Part shown: positions 32,901 through 40,440 of the stretch, piece after piece | Layout of the letters: every line of letters starts with the position of its first letter | Numbering within the stretch: the stretch's first letter is position 1 | Origin: Paludibaculum fermentans_A | GTDB lineage: Bacteria; Acidobacteriota; Terriglobia; Bryobacterales; Bryobacteraceae | Length of the DNA: 64,000 bases | Reading direction: 5' to 3' | Assembly: GCF_051172195.1 (NCBI RefSeq) | Contig: NZ_JBPJAQ010000001.1 | Span: 806,001 to 870,000 of the forward strand | Position numbers and translations under genes: made by a program | The notes under the pieces: model-generated | Told to the model about the DNA's origin: nothing | Database searches by the model: none | Seen by the model: the letters and a program-made list of their open reading frames with translations, nothing else

Positions 32901-33208
32901 GCGACCGCACCATCCTGCGGTGGTTCGATACGGCGGCGTTTGTGGCTCCTCCGGCCGGGACGTTCGGCAGCGCCGGCCGCAACATCATCATCGGACCGGG
33001 TACGAACAGCTGGAACCTGGCGGCGATGAAGAACACGTCGTTCCTGGAACGCTACAACCTGCAGTTCCGGGCCGAGTTCTTCAATGCTTTCAATCACACA
33101 CAGTGGTTTGCCCCGGCCACGAACGTGAGCGCTCCGCTGCAGTTCGGGCGCATCACCTCGGCCCGCGCTCCGCGCAACATCCAACTGGCGCTGAAGCTCT
33201 ATTTCTAG
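29999..33208 (+). CDS. TonB-dependent receptor with N-terminal regulatory domain (Oar-like)
   Basis: A 1069-residue outer-membrane protein. The signal peptide ends at 'LMHAQ' (about 20). A CarboxypepD-regulatory beta-sandwich covers about 22-110 ('GSIVGTVSDTSGSPVPAANV', 'LPPGRYTVSI'). The plug follows ('FLIDGVESRGERLGN'), and then the 22-strand barrel with 'FFAQDEWKLTSRLHLSLGLR' and 'NYTYSKSIDMDS'. It ends in an aromatic residue ('LALKLYF'), as barrel proteins do for BAM insertion. AAAGGAG lies nine bases before the ATG. Such receptors import large substrates, often glycans, but the ligand cannot be told. It lies between the PD40 regulator and an exported FAD enzyme. Confidence 0.95.
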   Translation: MLTWGLRIATFLILTGLMHAQSITGSIVGTVSDTSGSPVPAANVQVHNQDTGAARTVVTNEQGNYAATLLPPGRYTVSIAQQGFKPSRIVDLDVRVDRSLRADIALQLGEVSETITVSDAAATRVETDTSTLNQTLGQKTIVDMPISRSFVSLAGLTAGVVPVTGENGQSLQTSFTNRGNLSAFVSGQRESSVSFLIDGVESRGERLGNASMPVSVDAIQQFGMLRNTMSAEYGNAAAVMNVTIKSGTNQIHGTAFEFLQNSVMNARNYFDTSAKAQTKMNDFGFSLGAPVVKDKTFFFTNFEGIRSRRTTPLLGREPTQAQLGGDLSSIASVIYDPLTTDAAGVRTAFPGNIIPVNRLDPATKNFSNYIPVANLAQPINNSNLSVSPSAIADSNQVHFRIDHALSSTDQLFGRWSYYDAPNTAPSLHPLWSKEYPWTTYNGALQETHIFGPRTVNEFRFGYSRDNIFQKAIGVPGTNLAQAIGLKNTVPNEPDGGALPGVTITGYNVSGGSRPTGYISNRFQYSDVLSLTRGNHVLKLGADIRRLQYNVYSSNSPNGDISFAKIFTTSTAGGSTGGDPLADYLLGAFNTASGARTVNSPAFRNTTYNFFAQDEWKLTSRLHLSLGLRYEYAQRAYDVHNKIAIVDLSTGNLIFARKNPFDPKDLSLNPNTSRALLDEDYNNFAPRFGFSYDAGKDTVIRGGYGIFYDVTQANELNFLGFVPPFQTLISVTNNPKAGTPGTLFQNLFPNPGPPDRIDPGTSTFSHLKTDRTPYVQQFNLNIQKRIFGDYLVEASYVGTLGRKQSKRRNYNQKRITAAVPYFPLPNLGPILTSEKNSNSSYNALQLRLERQFKTGWSLLANYTYSKSIDMDSANASSAANQDATNLGADRGLSDFDVRHRFTAVASYELPFARNTKGITRVLAGGWQASAIATMQGGFPLTISAADNSGAGSFTALRANRIGTGNLDSGDRTILRWFDTAAFVAPPAGTFGSAGRNIIIGPGTNSWNLAAMKNTSFLERYNLQFRAEFFNAFNHTQWFAPATNVSAPLQFGRITSARAPRNIQLALKLYF

Positions 33209-33210
33209 AT

Positions 33211-33232
33211 AAACAACACCTGTCGTTTTGGC
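33211..33232 (+). repeat. 22-base direct repeat, copy 1
   Basis: It matches 33253-33274 with one mismatch (position 33220 C versus 33262 T), offset 42 bases. This copy lies in the gap between the TonB receptor stop and the FAD enzyme start. Confidence 0.7.
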
Positions 33233-33239
33233 TCTACGC

Positions 33240-35261
33240 ATGAAAACCCTGAAAACAACACTTGTCGTTTTGGCGTCCTGTTGCGCCCTGCTGCCCGCCC
33301 AACGACTCGACTCATACGATGTGGTGGTGATTGGAGCCACCCCCGCCGGGGTCGCCGCGGCGATCCAGGCCGGCCGGGCGAAGCTCACGGTCGCCCTTGT
33401 GGAGGAGATGCCGGTCCCTGGAGGATTGCTGACCAGTGGGGTGTCACGAGCCGACGACGCCATGGTGCAGTCGGTCAGCGGCGTATTCGAAGACTTCCGC
33501 CAGCGCATTGCGAAATACCACCGGACAGAACTCGCAAATGATCCGGTGGTGAAGGCGCAGCTCGCGGCGCCAAAGATCCGGCATAGCGTGCCGATGGGGC
33601 AGGCGTGGGAACCCAAGGTCGGCGTGATGGTCTACCGCCAGATGCTGGCTGAACATCCGAGTATCCAGGCCTACTACCGGGAGGTGCCGGTGGCCGCCAA
33701 GGTGGAAGGCAACCGCGTGGTAGCTGTCGTCACCAAAGACGCCCAAGGCGCGGAGCATACTTACCGCGGCCGGGCGGTGATCGACGCGACGTATGAAGGT
33801 GATGTAGCGGCATTTGCGGGCGTGCCGTATGACCTGGGGCGGGAGGCGCGCTCGCCGGAAGAACCCCATGCAGGCGAAATCTATACGGATGCGTTCTGCG
33901 AAGGGGTTTACCAGTTGCCAGGCACCATCCTGCCTGGGGGCAGCGGCAAAGCCGACAAGAAGATCATGGCCTACAACTACCGTTTCCTGGTGAAGGACTA
34001 CGGCAAGGCGGACGGTGCTCACAGGATCGAAACTCCGCCGCCCGGGTATGATCCCACCCGCTATAAGTGGTCGCCCCTCAAGGCTTACCTGCCCAACGGC
34101 AAGGTGGACGTGCTGGGCATCAACTGGGGCAACGACTGGTCGGGTCCGCAGTGGGCTTACCCCGAAGCGGGCTGGCCCGAACGCGCCGAGATCGCGAAGA
34201 AGTATCGCGACTATGCCCTGGGCTTCCTCTACTACATCCAGACCGAGGGCAAGCAGCCCAACTTCGGGCTCGCCGACGATGAGTTCACCGACAACGGCAA
34301 CTTCCCCTACAAGCTGTATGTGCGCGAGGCGCGGCGCATCCACGGGCTGTATAAGCTGACCGAGAGCGACATCCATAAAGACTTGCGCGGCAATGGGTTG
34401 CGCGGACCGCTACACCCGGACAGCGTGGCCATCGGGCTGTACGAGATGGACTCGCACAACGTGCAGAATCCGACGAATCGCGACTCGCGGTGCTCGGGCG
34501 AAGGGGCCATCAACCTGGTGGACGTCACGGGTCCGTACCAGATCCCCTATGGGGTGCTGGTGCCGGTGAATCGCGAAGGGTTGCTGGTGCCGGTGGCGAT
34601 CTCGTCGTCGCACGTGGCCATGACGTCGGTGCGGATGGAGCCGGTGTGGTCGGCCCTGGGCGAGGCGGCGGGCGCGGCGGCGGTGCTTGCGTTGAAAAAG
34701 AGCATCGCGTTTCGCGACGTGCCGGTGGCGGAGCTGCAGAAGCGGCTGCTGGCTTCCGGGGCTAAGTTGTTCTTTTACCAGGATGTCGACGCCTCGATGG
34801 CGCGCTTTGCGGCGATCCAGAAGCTGAGTCTGGTGGGCGCGGTGGATGGAGACGAAAACTACCGCTTCCATCCGGAACGGCCCATCACGGTGGGCGAGTT
34901 GTCGCGGCTGCTGGTGAACGGCCTGGGCCTGCCGCTGAGCATCACGGGCGCCCATTTCCGCGACGCTCCACGCGGGCACGCAGCGTTCAAGTATATAGAA
35001 ACGCTGTACGATGCCAGCACTTCCTCCGGCCAGCCATTTTTGCCCTTCGAGGTCCGGCAATACCTGACCTATGCGTCGTATAAGGACTCGCTGGCGTTCG
35101 TGTACCCCGACGCTCCGGTGACTCCGGAGGTCTTCCGCAAGATGGTGGAAGGAGCGCTTCGACAGGCCGGTAAAGCGCTGAAGGGGCAGAAGTTCGAGTT
35201 CGAGTCGAAGACTGTGGTGCGGCGCGACGAGGCGTGCGAGGTGCTTGCTTCGCTGCGCTGA
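33240..35261 (+). CDS. Exported FAD-dependent oxidoreductase
   Basis: A 673-residue protein. The signal peptide is residues 1-21 ('LVVLASCCALLPAQR'), followed at once by the FAD-binding 'YDVVVIGATPAGVAAAIQAG' segment and 'PGGLLTSGVS'. It belongs to the FAD_oxidored family annotated in glycan- or xanthan-degradation contexts; the substrate is unknown. The ATG at 33240 is preferred over an in-frame TTG at 33228. No ribosome site is evident; instead a 22-base direct repeat spans the start. It probably shares a transcript with the TonB receptor gene (31 bases), so periplasmic oxidation of the imported compound is plausible. Confidence 0.88.
   Translation: MKTLKTTLVVLASCCALLPAQRLDSYDVVVIGATPAGVAAAIQAGRAKLTVALVEEMPVPGGLLTSGVSRADDAMVQSVSGVFEDFRQRIAKYHRTELANDPVVKAQLAAPKIRHSVPMGQAWEPKVGVMVYRQMLAEHPSIQAYYREVPVAAKVEGNRVVAVVTKDAQGAEHTYRGRAVIDATYEGDVAAFAGVPYDLGREARSPEEPHAGEIYTDAFCEGVYQLPGTILPGGSGKADKKIMAYNYRFLVKDYGKADGAHRIETPPPGYDPTRYKWSPLKAYLPNGKVDVLGINWGNDWSGPQWAYPEAGWPERAEIAKKYRDYALGFLYYIQTEGKQPNFGLADDEFTDNGNFPYKLYVREARRIHGLYKLTESDIHKDLRGNGLRGPLHPDSVAIGLYEMDSHNVQNPTNRDSRCSGEGAINLVDVTGPYQIPYGVLVPVNREGLLVPVAISSSHVAMTSVRMEPVWSALGEAAGAAAVLALKKSIAFRDVPVAELQKRLLASGAKLFFYQDVDASMARFAAIQKLSLVGAVDGDENYRFHPERPITVGELSRLLVNGLGLPLSITGAHFRDAPRGHAAFKYIETLYDASTSSGQPFLPFEVRQYLTYASYKDSLAFVYPDAPVTPEVFRKMVEGALRQAGKALKGQKFEFESKTVVRRDEACEVLASLR
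33253..33274 (+). repeat. 22-base direct repeat, copy 2
   Basis: This copy lies inside the signal-peptide codons of the FAD oxidoreductase. The offset from copy 1 is 42 bases, a whole number of codons. Confidence 0.7.
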
Positions 35262-35263
35262 GG

Positions 35264-36388
35264 TCAAACAGGCGAGACGTCGATGGATTGGACGATGATG
35301 CCCAGTTCACGGTCGTCGAGTTCGCCGGGTGGCAGCGCCTTGTCGAGCGAGAACTGCAGCAGGATGGGTCCTTCGGCCGGTAGGGCGGGCAGCGCGGCGC
35401 GATAGACCATGTCGCCGGCTTCCGGGTAGCTCGCCTGCTCGACCGGGCGACCTTCGGCGCGGCAGCGCAGCGTGATGGGGCCTAAGCGGCGGATGACGTC
35501 GCCCGAAAGGAAGAACTGCACCTGGAGCTGGAGCGAGGCGCCGGGCTCGGCTGCGACGGTGGCCAAGGCAGAGAATTCTCGCCGGGTCCAGCGCCAGCCG
35601 CTCTGTTCCGCGTCATGCCAGCCGGAGAGTAACTCCACATTCGCCAGGGCTTTGCGGTTCTTCAGCAGGACGTAGGCGCGCTCGTCGTGCTGCTCCAGGC
35701 TGAGCGGGTTGGAGGTGCGGGTGTCGCCGTAGTAGGCAACGTGCAGGGTGGACCAACCGGCGCGGCGAGCCAGGCGGCGCAGCCCGGCGGGGGTGAAGAT
35801 CCAGTAATTGCTGTTGTCCCGGTTGAGCTGGGAGTCGTCGAGCAGATAGGCCAGCGGCTGCGGATCGAGCCGCAGGCCTTCCGGGCTCTGGCGCGCCACC
35901 CTGGTGCTGAGCACGCAGTATTGGGCGGAGCGGGCGATCGCCTCCAGCAAGTGTAGCGGGCTCTTGAGGTGATAGAGCACCCCCAGGCACAGGACCAGTT
36001 GGTATGGCTCAAGGTCGAAGTCGCGGTCGAGGTTCGCTTCCAGGATTTGAACGTTCGAACCCAATTCCGCGGCTAGCAAGCGGAGGCCGCGCATGCCATT
36101 GAAATTGGTGGCAGGGTTGTCCAGGGCATGGACGGCGTATCCGGCCTGGGCGAGCAGAAAGGAAAGATCGCCGTCGCCGGCCCCGATGTCGAGGATGGGA
36201 CCGGCTCCGGCGAGTTCCTCGAACGAGGCGGCCGAGGCGCCGAAGACCGGTGTGAGCTTGGTGAGATTCGAGAGAGTCTCGTACGGATACCAGGAGCAGT
36301 GGTCGTGCATGCGGGCCTTGGCGGCCTGCAAAGAAGAGGCGAAAGAGGCAGCCAGGTCGAGGATTCCGCTCCAAGTGGAGATGGGCAT
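35264..36388 (-). CDS. SAM methyltransferase with C-terminal glycan-type beta domain
   Basis: A 374-residue protein. The N-terminal half is a class I methyltransferase: motif I 'ILDIGAGDGDLSFLL' (about 66-80), acidic 'VHALDNP', and 'LVLCLGVLYHLKSP', wording shared with CmoB/DUF1698 tRNA-type enzymes. The C-terminal third ('SGWRWTRREFSALATV' to 'LDDRELGIIVQSIDV') matches a beta-sandwich pattern that I know from glycosyltransferases and glycan-modifying proteins. That makes a glycan or lipid substrate more likely than tRNA (inference). It lies six bases downstream of rlmB on the same transcript. Confidence 0.85.
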   Translation of the reverse strand: MPISTWSGILDLAASFASSLQAAKARMHDHCSWYPYETLSNLTKLTPVFGASAASFEELAGAGPILDIGAGDGDLSFLLAQAGYAVHALDNPATNFNGMRGLRLLAAELGSNVQILEANLDRDFDLEPYQLVLCLGVLYHLKSPLHLLEAIARSAQYCVLSTRVARQSPEGLRLDPQPLAYLLDDSQLNRDNSNYWIFTPAGLRRLARRAGWSTLHVAYYGDTRTSNPLSLEQHDERAYVLLKNRKALANVELLSGWHDAEQSGWRWTRREFSALATVAAEPGASLQLQVQFFLSGDVIRRLGPITLRCRAEGRPVEQASYPEAGDMVYRAALPALPAEGPILLQFSLDKALPPGELDDRELGIIVQSIDVSPV

Positions 36389-36394
36389 GGGGCA

Positions 36395-37114
36395 CTACGG
36401 GGTGGGTGGATTGCGGCGGCGCCAGTCGAACAGGACTACACCGGCGGCGACGGAGACGTTCAGGGAAGCGATCTGGCCGGCCATGGGGATGCGGATGAGG
36501 AAGTCGCAGTGGTGGCGGGTCTGCTCGTGCAGTCCGCGCCCTTCGCCGCCCAGGACGATGGCGGCGGGGTTGGTGAATTCGGTGTCGGAGTAGTTCTGTT
36601 TGCCGCGCTCGTCGACGCCGTAGATCCAGAAGCCGTGCTGTTTGAGGGTCTCCAGGGCGCGGTTGATATTGTTTACTTTGACGACGGGGAGCAGGGCGAG
36701 GGCTCCGGCGGCGGCTTTGGCGACGGTTTCGGTGAGGCCGACGGCGCGGCGCTCTGGAATTACTACAGCCGTGGCGCCGGCGGCGTGGGCGGTACGAACG
36801 ATGGCGCCGAGGTTGTGGGGGTCCTCTACGCCGTCGAGGACGACCAGCAGGCCGGGGCGGTTGAGGACGGACTCGAGGGTCAGGGCGACCTGGGTGGACG
36901 GAACGGCCACAACTCCCTGATGGGGCAGGCCTTTCACGAGCCGGTCGAGGGCCTCGCGGGTGTCGAAACGGACCGGCAGTTTGGCCGTCCGGCAGAGTTC
37001 GATGATCTCCTGGAGGCGGGGACCGGCGGCTCCTTTGACGATGTGGACGCGGTCGAGCGACTGACCGGCCCGTAAAGCTTCGCGTACAGGATGGATGCCG
37101 GCAATGAAGGCCAT
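36395..37114 (-). CDS. rlmB: 23S rRNA 2'-O-methyltransferase (SpoU family)
   Basis: A 239-residue SPOUT enzyme. The N-terminal substrate-binding domain opens with 'MAFIAGIHPVREALRAG', which fixes the start at 37114. The SpoU catalytic part shows 'DGVEDPHNLGAIVRTAHA' (motif 1), 'VLGGEGRGL' (motif 2) and 'IPMAGQIASLNVSVAAGV' (motif 3, knot). The family methylates the 2'-O of G2251 in the P loop of 23S rRNA, though other SpoU targets cannot be excluded. It is followed after six bases by the methyltransferase gene. Confidence 0.94.
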   Translation of the reverse strand: MAFIAGIHPVREALRAGQSLDRVHIVKGAAGPRLQEIIELCRTAKLPVRFDTREALDRLVKGLPHQGVVAVPSTQVALTLESVLNRPGLLVVLDGVEDPHNLGAIVRTAHAAGATAVVIPERRAVGLTETVAKAAAGALALLPVVKVNNINRALETLKQHGFWIYGVDERGKQNYSDTEFTNPAAIVLGGEGRGLHEQTRHHCDFLIRIPMAGQIASLNVSVAAGVVLFDWRRRNPPTP

Positions 37115-37175
37115 GACGTTTTCATGGTAACGGAGGCGGGTGCTTCGCGCATCAAACAAAAAGAGCCGGAAATGG

Positions 37176-37204
37176 TTGACGCCGGGTTAGTCTTTCTCTA
37201 GGAT
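37176..37204 (+). promoter_or_regulatory. Sigma70-type promoter of the MerR gene
   Basis: TTGACG (37176-37181), a 17-base spacer and TAGGAT (37199-37204). The predicted transcript start near 37211 lies after the first ATG (37203), which favours the second ATG at 37227. Confidence 0.5.
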
Positions 37205-37226
37205 GACGGTAGACTCCCACAACCCG

Positions 37227-37658
37227 ATGGCCACCGCATCAACCCGGCCTCAGCCGGTAGAGATTCCGAACAAACTATACTTCCGGATCGGCGACGTCAG
37301 CCGGATCACGGGAATCAAGTCTTACGTTCTGCGGTATTGGGAAACGGAGTTCAACCAGCTTTCGCCGAAGAAGTCGGGCACGAACCAGCGGCTCTACCGC
37401 CGCAAGGACGTGGAGATGGTGCTGGAGATCAAGCACCTGCTGTATGAGAAGCGCTTCACGATAGAAGGCGCCCGGACTTTCCTGCACCAGCGCAAATCTT
37501 CGCCCCGTGCGACGGCGAATACCCAGTCGGCGCCTCCGCCACCCGCCACGCAAAGCAGCCTGTTTGGACCGGATCCGGTTCAGATGGCGGCGCGCGCGAC
37601 GGAAAAGATGGCCGGGGTGAAGGCCGAGCTAAAGGCGATCCTCGAACTACTGCGGTAG
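37227..37658 (+). CDS. MerR-family transcription regulator
   Basis: About 143 residues. The MerR winged helix-turn-helix is complete ('YFRIGDVSRITGIKSYVLRY', 'QRLYRRKDVEMVLEIKHLL'). The C-terminal part is short, with a Pro/Ala linker and one helix, and shows no metal-binding cysteines. Homologues of this length are common in Acidobacteria, where they often sit next to housekeeping genes. An ATG at 37203 is also in frame, but the promoter found at 37176-37204 would exclude it from the message. The target is unknown. Confidence 0.88.
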   Translation: MATASTRPQPVEIPNKLYFRIGDVSRITGIKSYVLRYWETEFNQLSPKKSGTNQRLYRRKDVEMVLEIKHLLYEKRFTIEGARTFLHQRKSSPRATANTQSAPPPPATQSSLFGPDPVQMAARATEKMAGVKAELKAILELLR

Positions 37659-37784
37659 TCCGGCGGTCCGGACACTCACTCCCCCCCTGTTCCCCACAAC
37701 CAGTCTGAATTGATGCGCCCGCCTAGCCGGAAAAGGCTGAAGGTGGAAGGTTGCTGGACGATATGGCCATTTGAGGTCACGAGT

Positions 37785-38021
37785 ATGGTCCGGCTGACGC
37801 GCATCAATCAGGCACCGTTCTATCTGAACTCAGATCTGATTGAATTCATCGACAAGACGCCCGACACGCTGATCACGACGGTGAACGGCACGAAGATTCT
37901 CGTGGTGGAGGATCCGGACGAAGTAGTGCGGAGAGTGGTCGAGTTCCGGCGTTGTATTCATCCCGTGGCGCGAGGACCGGTGGGCCTGCCGGAGCCGGCA
38001 CAGGGGATGAGCGGGTTATGA
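37785..38021 (+). CDS. flbD: FlbD-family protein
   Basis: A 78-residue protein. 'MVRLTRINQAPFYLNSDLI' followed by 'ETTPDT'-like and 'TTVNGTKILVVEDPDEVV' is the signature of the small FlbD/SwrD family found next to motAB. In Bacillus, SwrD raises flagellar motor power, probably by helping stators. GAGG lies about nine bases before the ATG at 37785; the longer frame is not supported. Its stop overlaps the motA start (ATGA), so translation is coupled. Confidence 0.9.
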   Translation: MVRLTRINQAPFYLNSDLIEFIDKTPDTLITTVNGTKILVVEDPDEVVRRVVEFRRCIHPVARGPVGLPEPAQGMSGL

Positions 38022-38896
38022 GCAAACTTGCAGAGGCCAAGGAACAACCGGCTAAGGCTAAGCAGGCAAGCCAGATGCCGGGTCCGAAGAGGCGGAGCAA
38101 GCTGGATCTCAGCACGCTGGGCGGCCTGGGCCTGGCGTTGCTGGGGATTCTGGGCGGCTATGCAATAGAGCATGGGCGCGCGGGCGACCTGTGGGGTGCC
38201 TCGGCGGCGCTGATCGTACTGGGCGGCAGTATCGGAGCGACGCTGGTGGCGAACCCCGTGGACCTGGTGAAGCGGGCTGCACGGCGCGCTTCCGGGCTGA
38301 TCTTCGAATACTCGGACAATAGCCAGGAGACCCTGGAGCAGATGGTGAGCTATGCCATGCGGGCCCGCAAGAACGGGGTAGTGTCCCTGGAGCAGGAGGC
38401 GGCGGAGATCGAGGATCCGTTCCTGCGCAAGAGCATGATGCTGGCCGTGGATGGGATGGACCTGCACGAGATCCGGGGGGCGATGGAATTGGAAATGGAC
38501 GTGGCGGAGCGCCGGCTGGAAGAGGAAGCCAAGGTTTTTGAGATCGCAGGCGGCTTTGCGCCGACCATCGGCATCATTGGGGCGGTGCTGGGCCTGATCA
38601 TCGTGATGGGTGAATTGTCGGACATGAACAAAGTCGGCAAGGGCATTGCTGCCGCTTTTGTTGCAACGATTTACGGCGTGGGGTCGGCCAATCTGGTGTT
38701 TCTGCCGGCAGCGTTGAAGATCAAGCTGCGAGGCGCAGCGGAGCGTGACAAGCGGGAGATGATGCTGGAAGGGGTCTGCGGAATTGTCGAGGGGATGAAT
38801 CCGAAGATGCTGCGGGGAAAACTGGAGGCATTCACCCTGGGGGTGCCGCAGAAGGCGGCAGAGCCGGCCGTGGACCAGCAGCGGTCGGCGGCGTAA
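38018..38896 (+). CDS. motA: Flagellar motor stator protein MotA
   Basis: A 292-residue inner-membrane protein. A Lys-rich N-terminal extension (about 1-35) is unusual. Four hydrophobic segments follow (about 37-55, 60-80, 178-200, 210-232), with a cytoplasmic loop rich in charged residues ('RARKNGVVSLEQEAAEIEDP') that contacts FliG. 'GGFAPTIGIIGAVLGLI' and 'IAAAFVATIYGVGSANLVFL' are the conserved ion-channel helices. It forms the stator channel with MotB. It overlaps flbD by four bases and motB starts nine bases after it. Confidence 0.94.
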   Translation: MSKLAEAKEQPAKAKQASQMPGPKRRSKLDLSTLGGLGLALLGILGGYAIEHGRAGDLWGASAALIVLGGSIGATLVANPVDLVKRAARRASGLIFEYSDNSQETLEQMVSYAMRARKNGVVSLEQEAAEIEDPFLRKSMMLAVDGMDLHEIRGAMELEMDVAERRLEEEAKVFEIAGGFAPTIGIIGAVLGLIIVMGELSDMNKVGKGIAAAFVATIYGVGSANLVFLPAALKIKLRGAAERDKREMMLEGVCGIVEGMNPKMLRGKLEAFTLGVPQKAAEPAVDQQRSAA

Positions 38897-38905
38897 GGGC
38901 CGCAG

Positions 38906-39682
38906 ATGGCGAGGAAGAAGAAGCCGGGTGATCATCCGAATCACGAGCGGTGGCTGGTGTCCTATGCGGACTTCATGACGCTGTTGTTCGCGTTTTTCGT
39001 GATGATGTATGCCAACTCACAGACGAACAAAGAGAAAGCGACGCTCATATCCCACGCCTTCCGGGAGGCCATGACAGAGGGAACCCTGGGCCCCGCGCTC
39101 TCCAGGCTGCTGAACAACATCCCGTCCAAGCCGGGCCAGGTGCTGCCGTCGAATATCGCCGTTTTGCCGGTGCAGAACAAGAAGCCGAGGCCCGTGGAGT
39201 TGCTGCCGTCTCTGCACCAGTTGAACGACACCTTGAAGAAGGAGATCCAGTCTGGGCGATTGGAGGTTCGGATGGAGGGGCGCGGACTGGTGATCAGTTT
39301 GAAGGAAGCGACGTTCTTCCCTTCGGGCGGAGACATCCTGGAACCGACGACGCTGCCGATGCTGGCCGTGATCGCGACGGAGATCAAGCGCTATCCGAAT
39401 CCGATCCGGCTGGAAGGCCACACGGACTCGATTCCGATCAAGACTTCGAGGTTCCGCAGCAACTGGGACCTGTCGGCGGCGCGCGGCATCGCCATGCTGG
39501 AATTATTCGCTGAACGCTTTGGCGTGGACCGCGGCCGGATGGCCATCTCAGGTTTCGCGGACACAGCTCCGGTGGCGAGCAATGAGACGGATGAGGGTCG
39601 CCGGAGGAACCGGCGGGTGGACATTGTCGTACTGAATGAACTGGCGGCGGCGCAGGAACCGGTGCAGGCGTCGAGCAAGTAA
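38906..39682 (+). CDS. motB: Flagellar motor stator protein MotB
   Basis: A 258-residue protein. One N-terminal membrane helix carries the ion-binding aspartate D22 in 'SYADFMTLLFAFFVMMYANS'. A plug/linker segment follows, then an OmpA-like peptidoglycan-binding domain ('EGHTDSIPI', 'LSAARGIAMLELFAERFGV', 'EGRRRNRRVDIVV'). It anchors the stator to the cell wall and couples ion flow to rotation. The residues do not allow a firm proton versus sodium call. It is the last gene of the flbD-motA-motB operon. Confidence 0.95.
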   Translation: MARKKKPGDHPNHERWLVSYADFMTLLFAFFVMMYANSQTNKEKATLISHAFREAMTEGTLGPALSRLLNNIPSKPGQVLPSNIAVLPVQNKKPRPVELLPSLHQLNDTLKKEIQSGRLEVRMEGRGLVISLKEATFFPSGGDILEPTTLPMLAVIATEIKRYPNPIRLEGHTDSIPIKTSRFRSNWDLSAARGIAMLELFAERFGVDRGRMAISGFADTAPVASNETDEGRRRNRRVDIVVLNELAAAQEPVQASSK

Positions 39683-39689
39683 GGCGGGG

Positions 39690-40430
39690 CTATTTCGACT
39701 GCAGGGATTGGAGGTGCTGTAGCAGGAGTTCAGCGGCCTTCTGGCCGGCGGCCTTTTTCGAGGTGCCCTCGGACTGGGCGGTGAATTCGCGGCCGACGCG
39801 AGCTTCCACCATGAAGGTTTTCGCGTGTTCGGGACCAGTTTCCTGGACGATGACGTAGCGCGGTACGGGCAGCTTCAGCGACTGGGCGAGTTCCTGGAGG
39901 GCGCTCTTGGCATCGACCGGCACTTCGGCCTCGCCGAGTTGTTCGACGCGGATGCCGCTCCAGACATACTTTTCGAGGAACAGGCGGCAGACATCGAGTC
40001 CGGCGACGGGTCCGGCATCGAGGTAGAGAGCGGCGATGAGGGCTTCGACGGCATTAGCGAGCAGGGCTTTCTTGCCGCGGCCGCCACTCATTTCTTCCCC
40101 GCGCCCCAGCAAAAGATAGTCACCAAGTTCAATCGCCTGGGCAGTGCTGAGCAGATGAGCGGCGCTGACCAGGTGGGCTTTGAGCTTGGAGAGTTTGCCT
40201 TCGGGGTAGGACGGGCAGAGGGTGAGCACGTATTCACTGGCCAGGAAGCCGAGCACGGCGTCGCCCAGGAATTCGAGTTGTTCGTTGTCGCGGACAGCCG
40301 ACTCGCTCAGGTAAGTATCGGGAGAGGCGTCCGCCAGGAGGGATTTGTGAGTCAGCGCGCGGAGGAGCAGTTCACGGTCGGCAAAGGTGTGACCGAGCCG
40401 ACGTTCCAGCTCCTCCAGCGGTGCGCGCAT
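39690..40430 (-). CDS. rnc: Ribonuclease III
   Basis: A 246-residue endoribonuclease for double-stranded RNA. The catalytic signature is 'NEQLEFLGDAVLGFL' (about 49-63), with a second acidic site in 'ANAVEALIAALYLD'. The C-terminal dsRNA-binding domain begins near 170 ('DAKSALQELAQSLKL') and ends in 'GTSKKAAGQKAAELLL'. It processes rRNA precursors and structured mRNAs. It ends seven bases from the convergent motB stop; the TPR-like gene upstream is on the same strand, ten bases away. Confidence 0.96.
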   Translation of the reverse strand: MRAPLEELERRLGHTFADRELLLRALTHKSLLADASPDTYLSESAVRDNEQLEFLGDAVLGFLASEYVLTLCPSYPEGKLSKLKAHLVSAAHLLSTAQAIELGDYLLLGRGEEMSGGRGKKALLANAVEALIAALYLDAGPVAGLDVCRLFLEKYVWSGIRVEQLGEAEVPVDAKSALQELAQSLKLPVPRYVIVQETGPEHAKTFMVEARVGREFTAQSEGTSKKAAGQKAAELLLQHLQSLQSK

Positions 40431-40440
40431 CTCTTCTAAT

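Noticed and set aside
33211..33274. Target-site duplication of an insertion sequence
   Set aside because: Only 20 bases lie between the copies and no transposase or terminal inverted repeats are present.
37740..37765. Possible sigma54 promoter before flbD
   Set aside because: A TTGC element is present, but the upstream GG is one base out of the required spacing.
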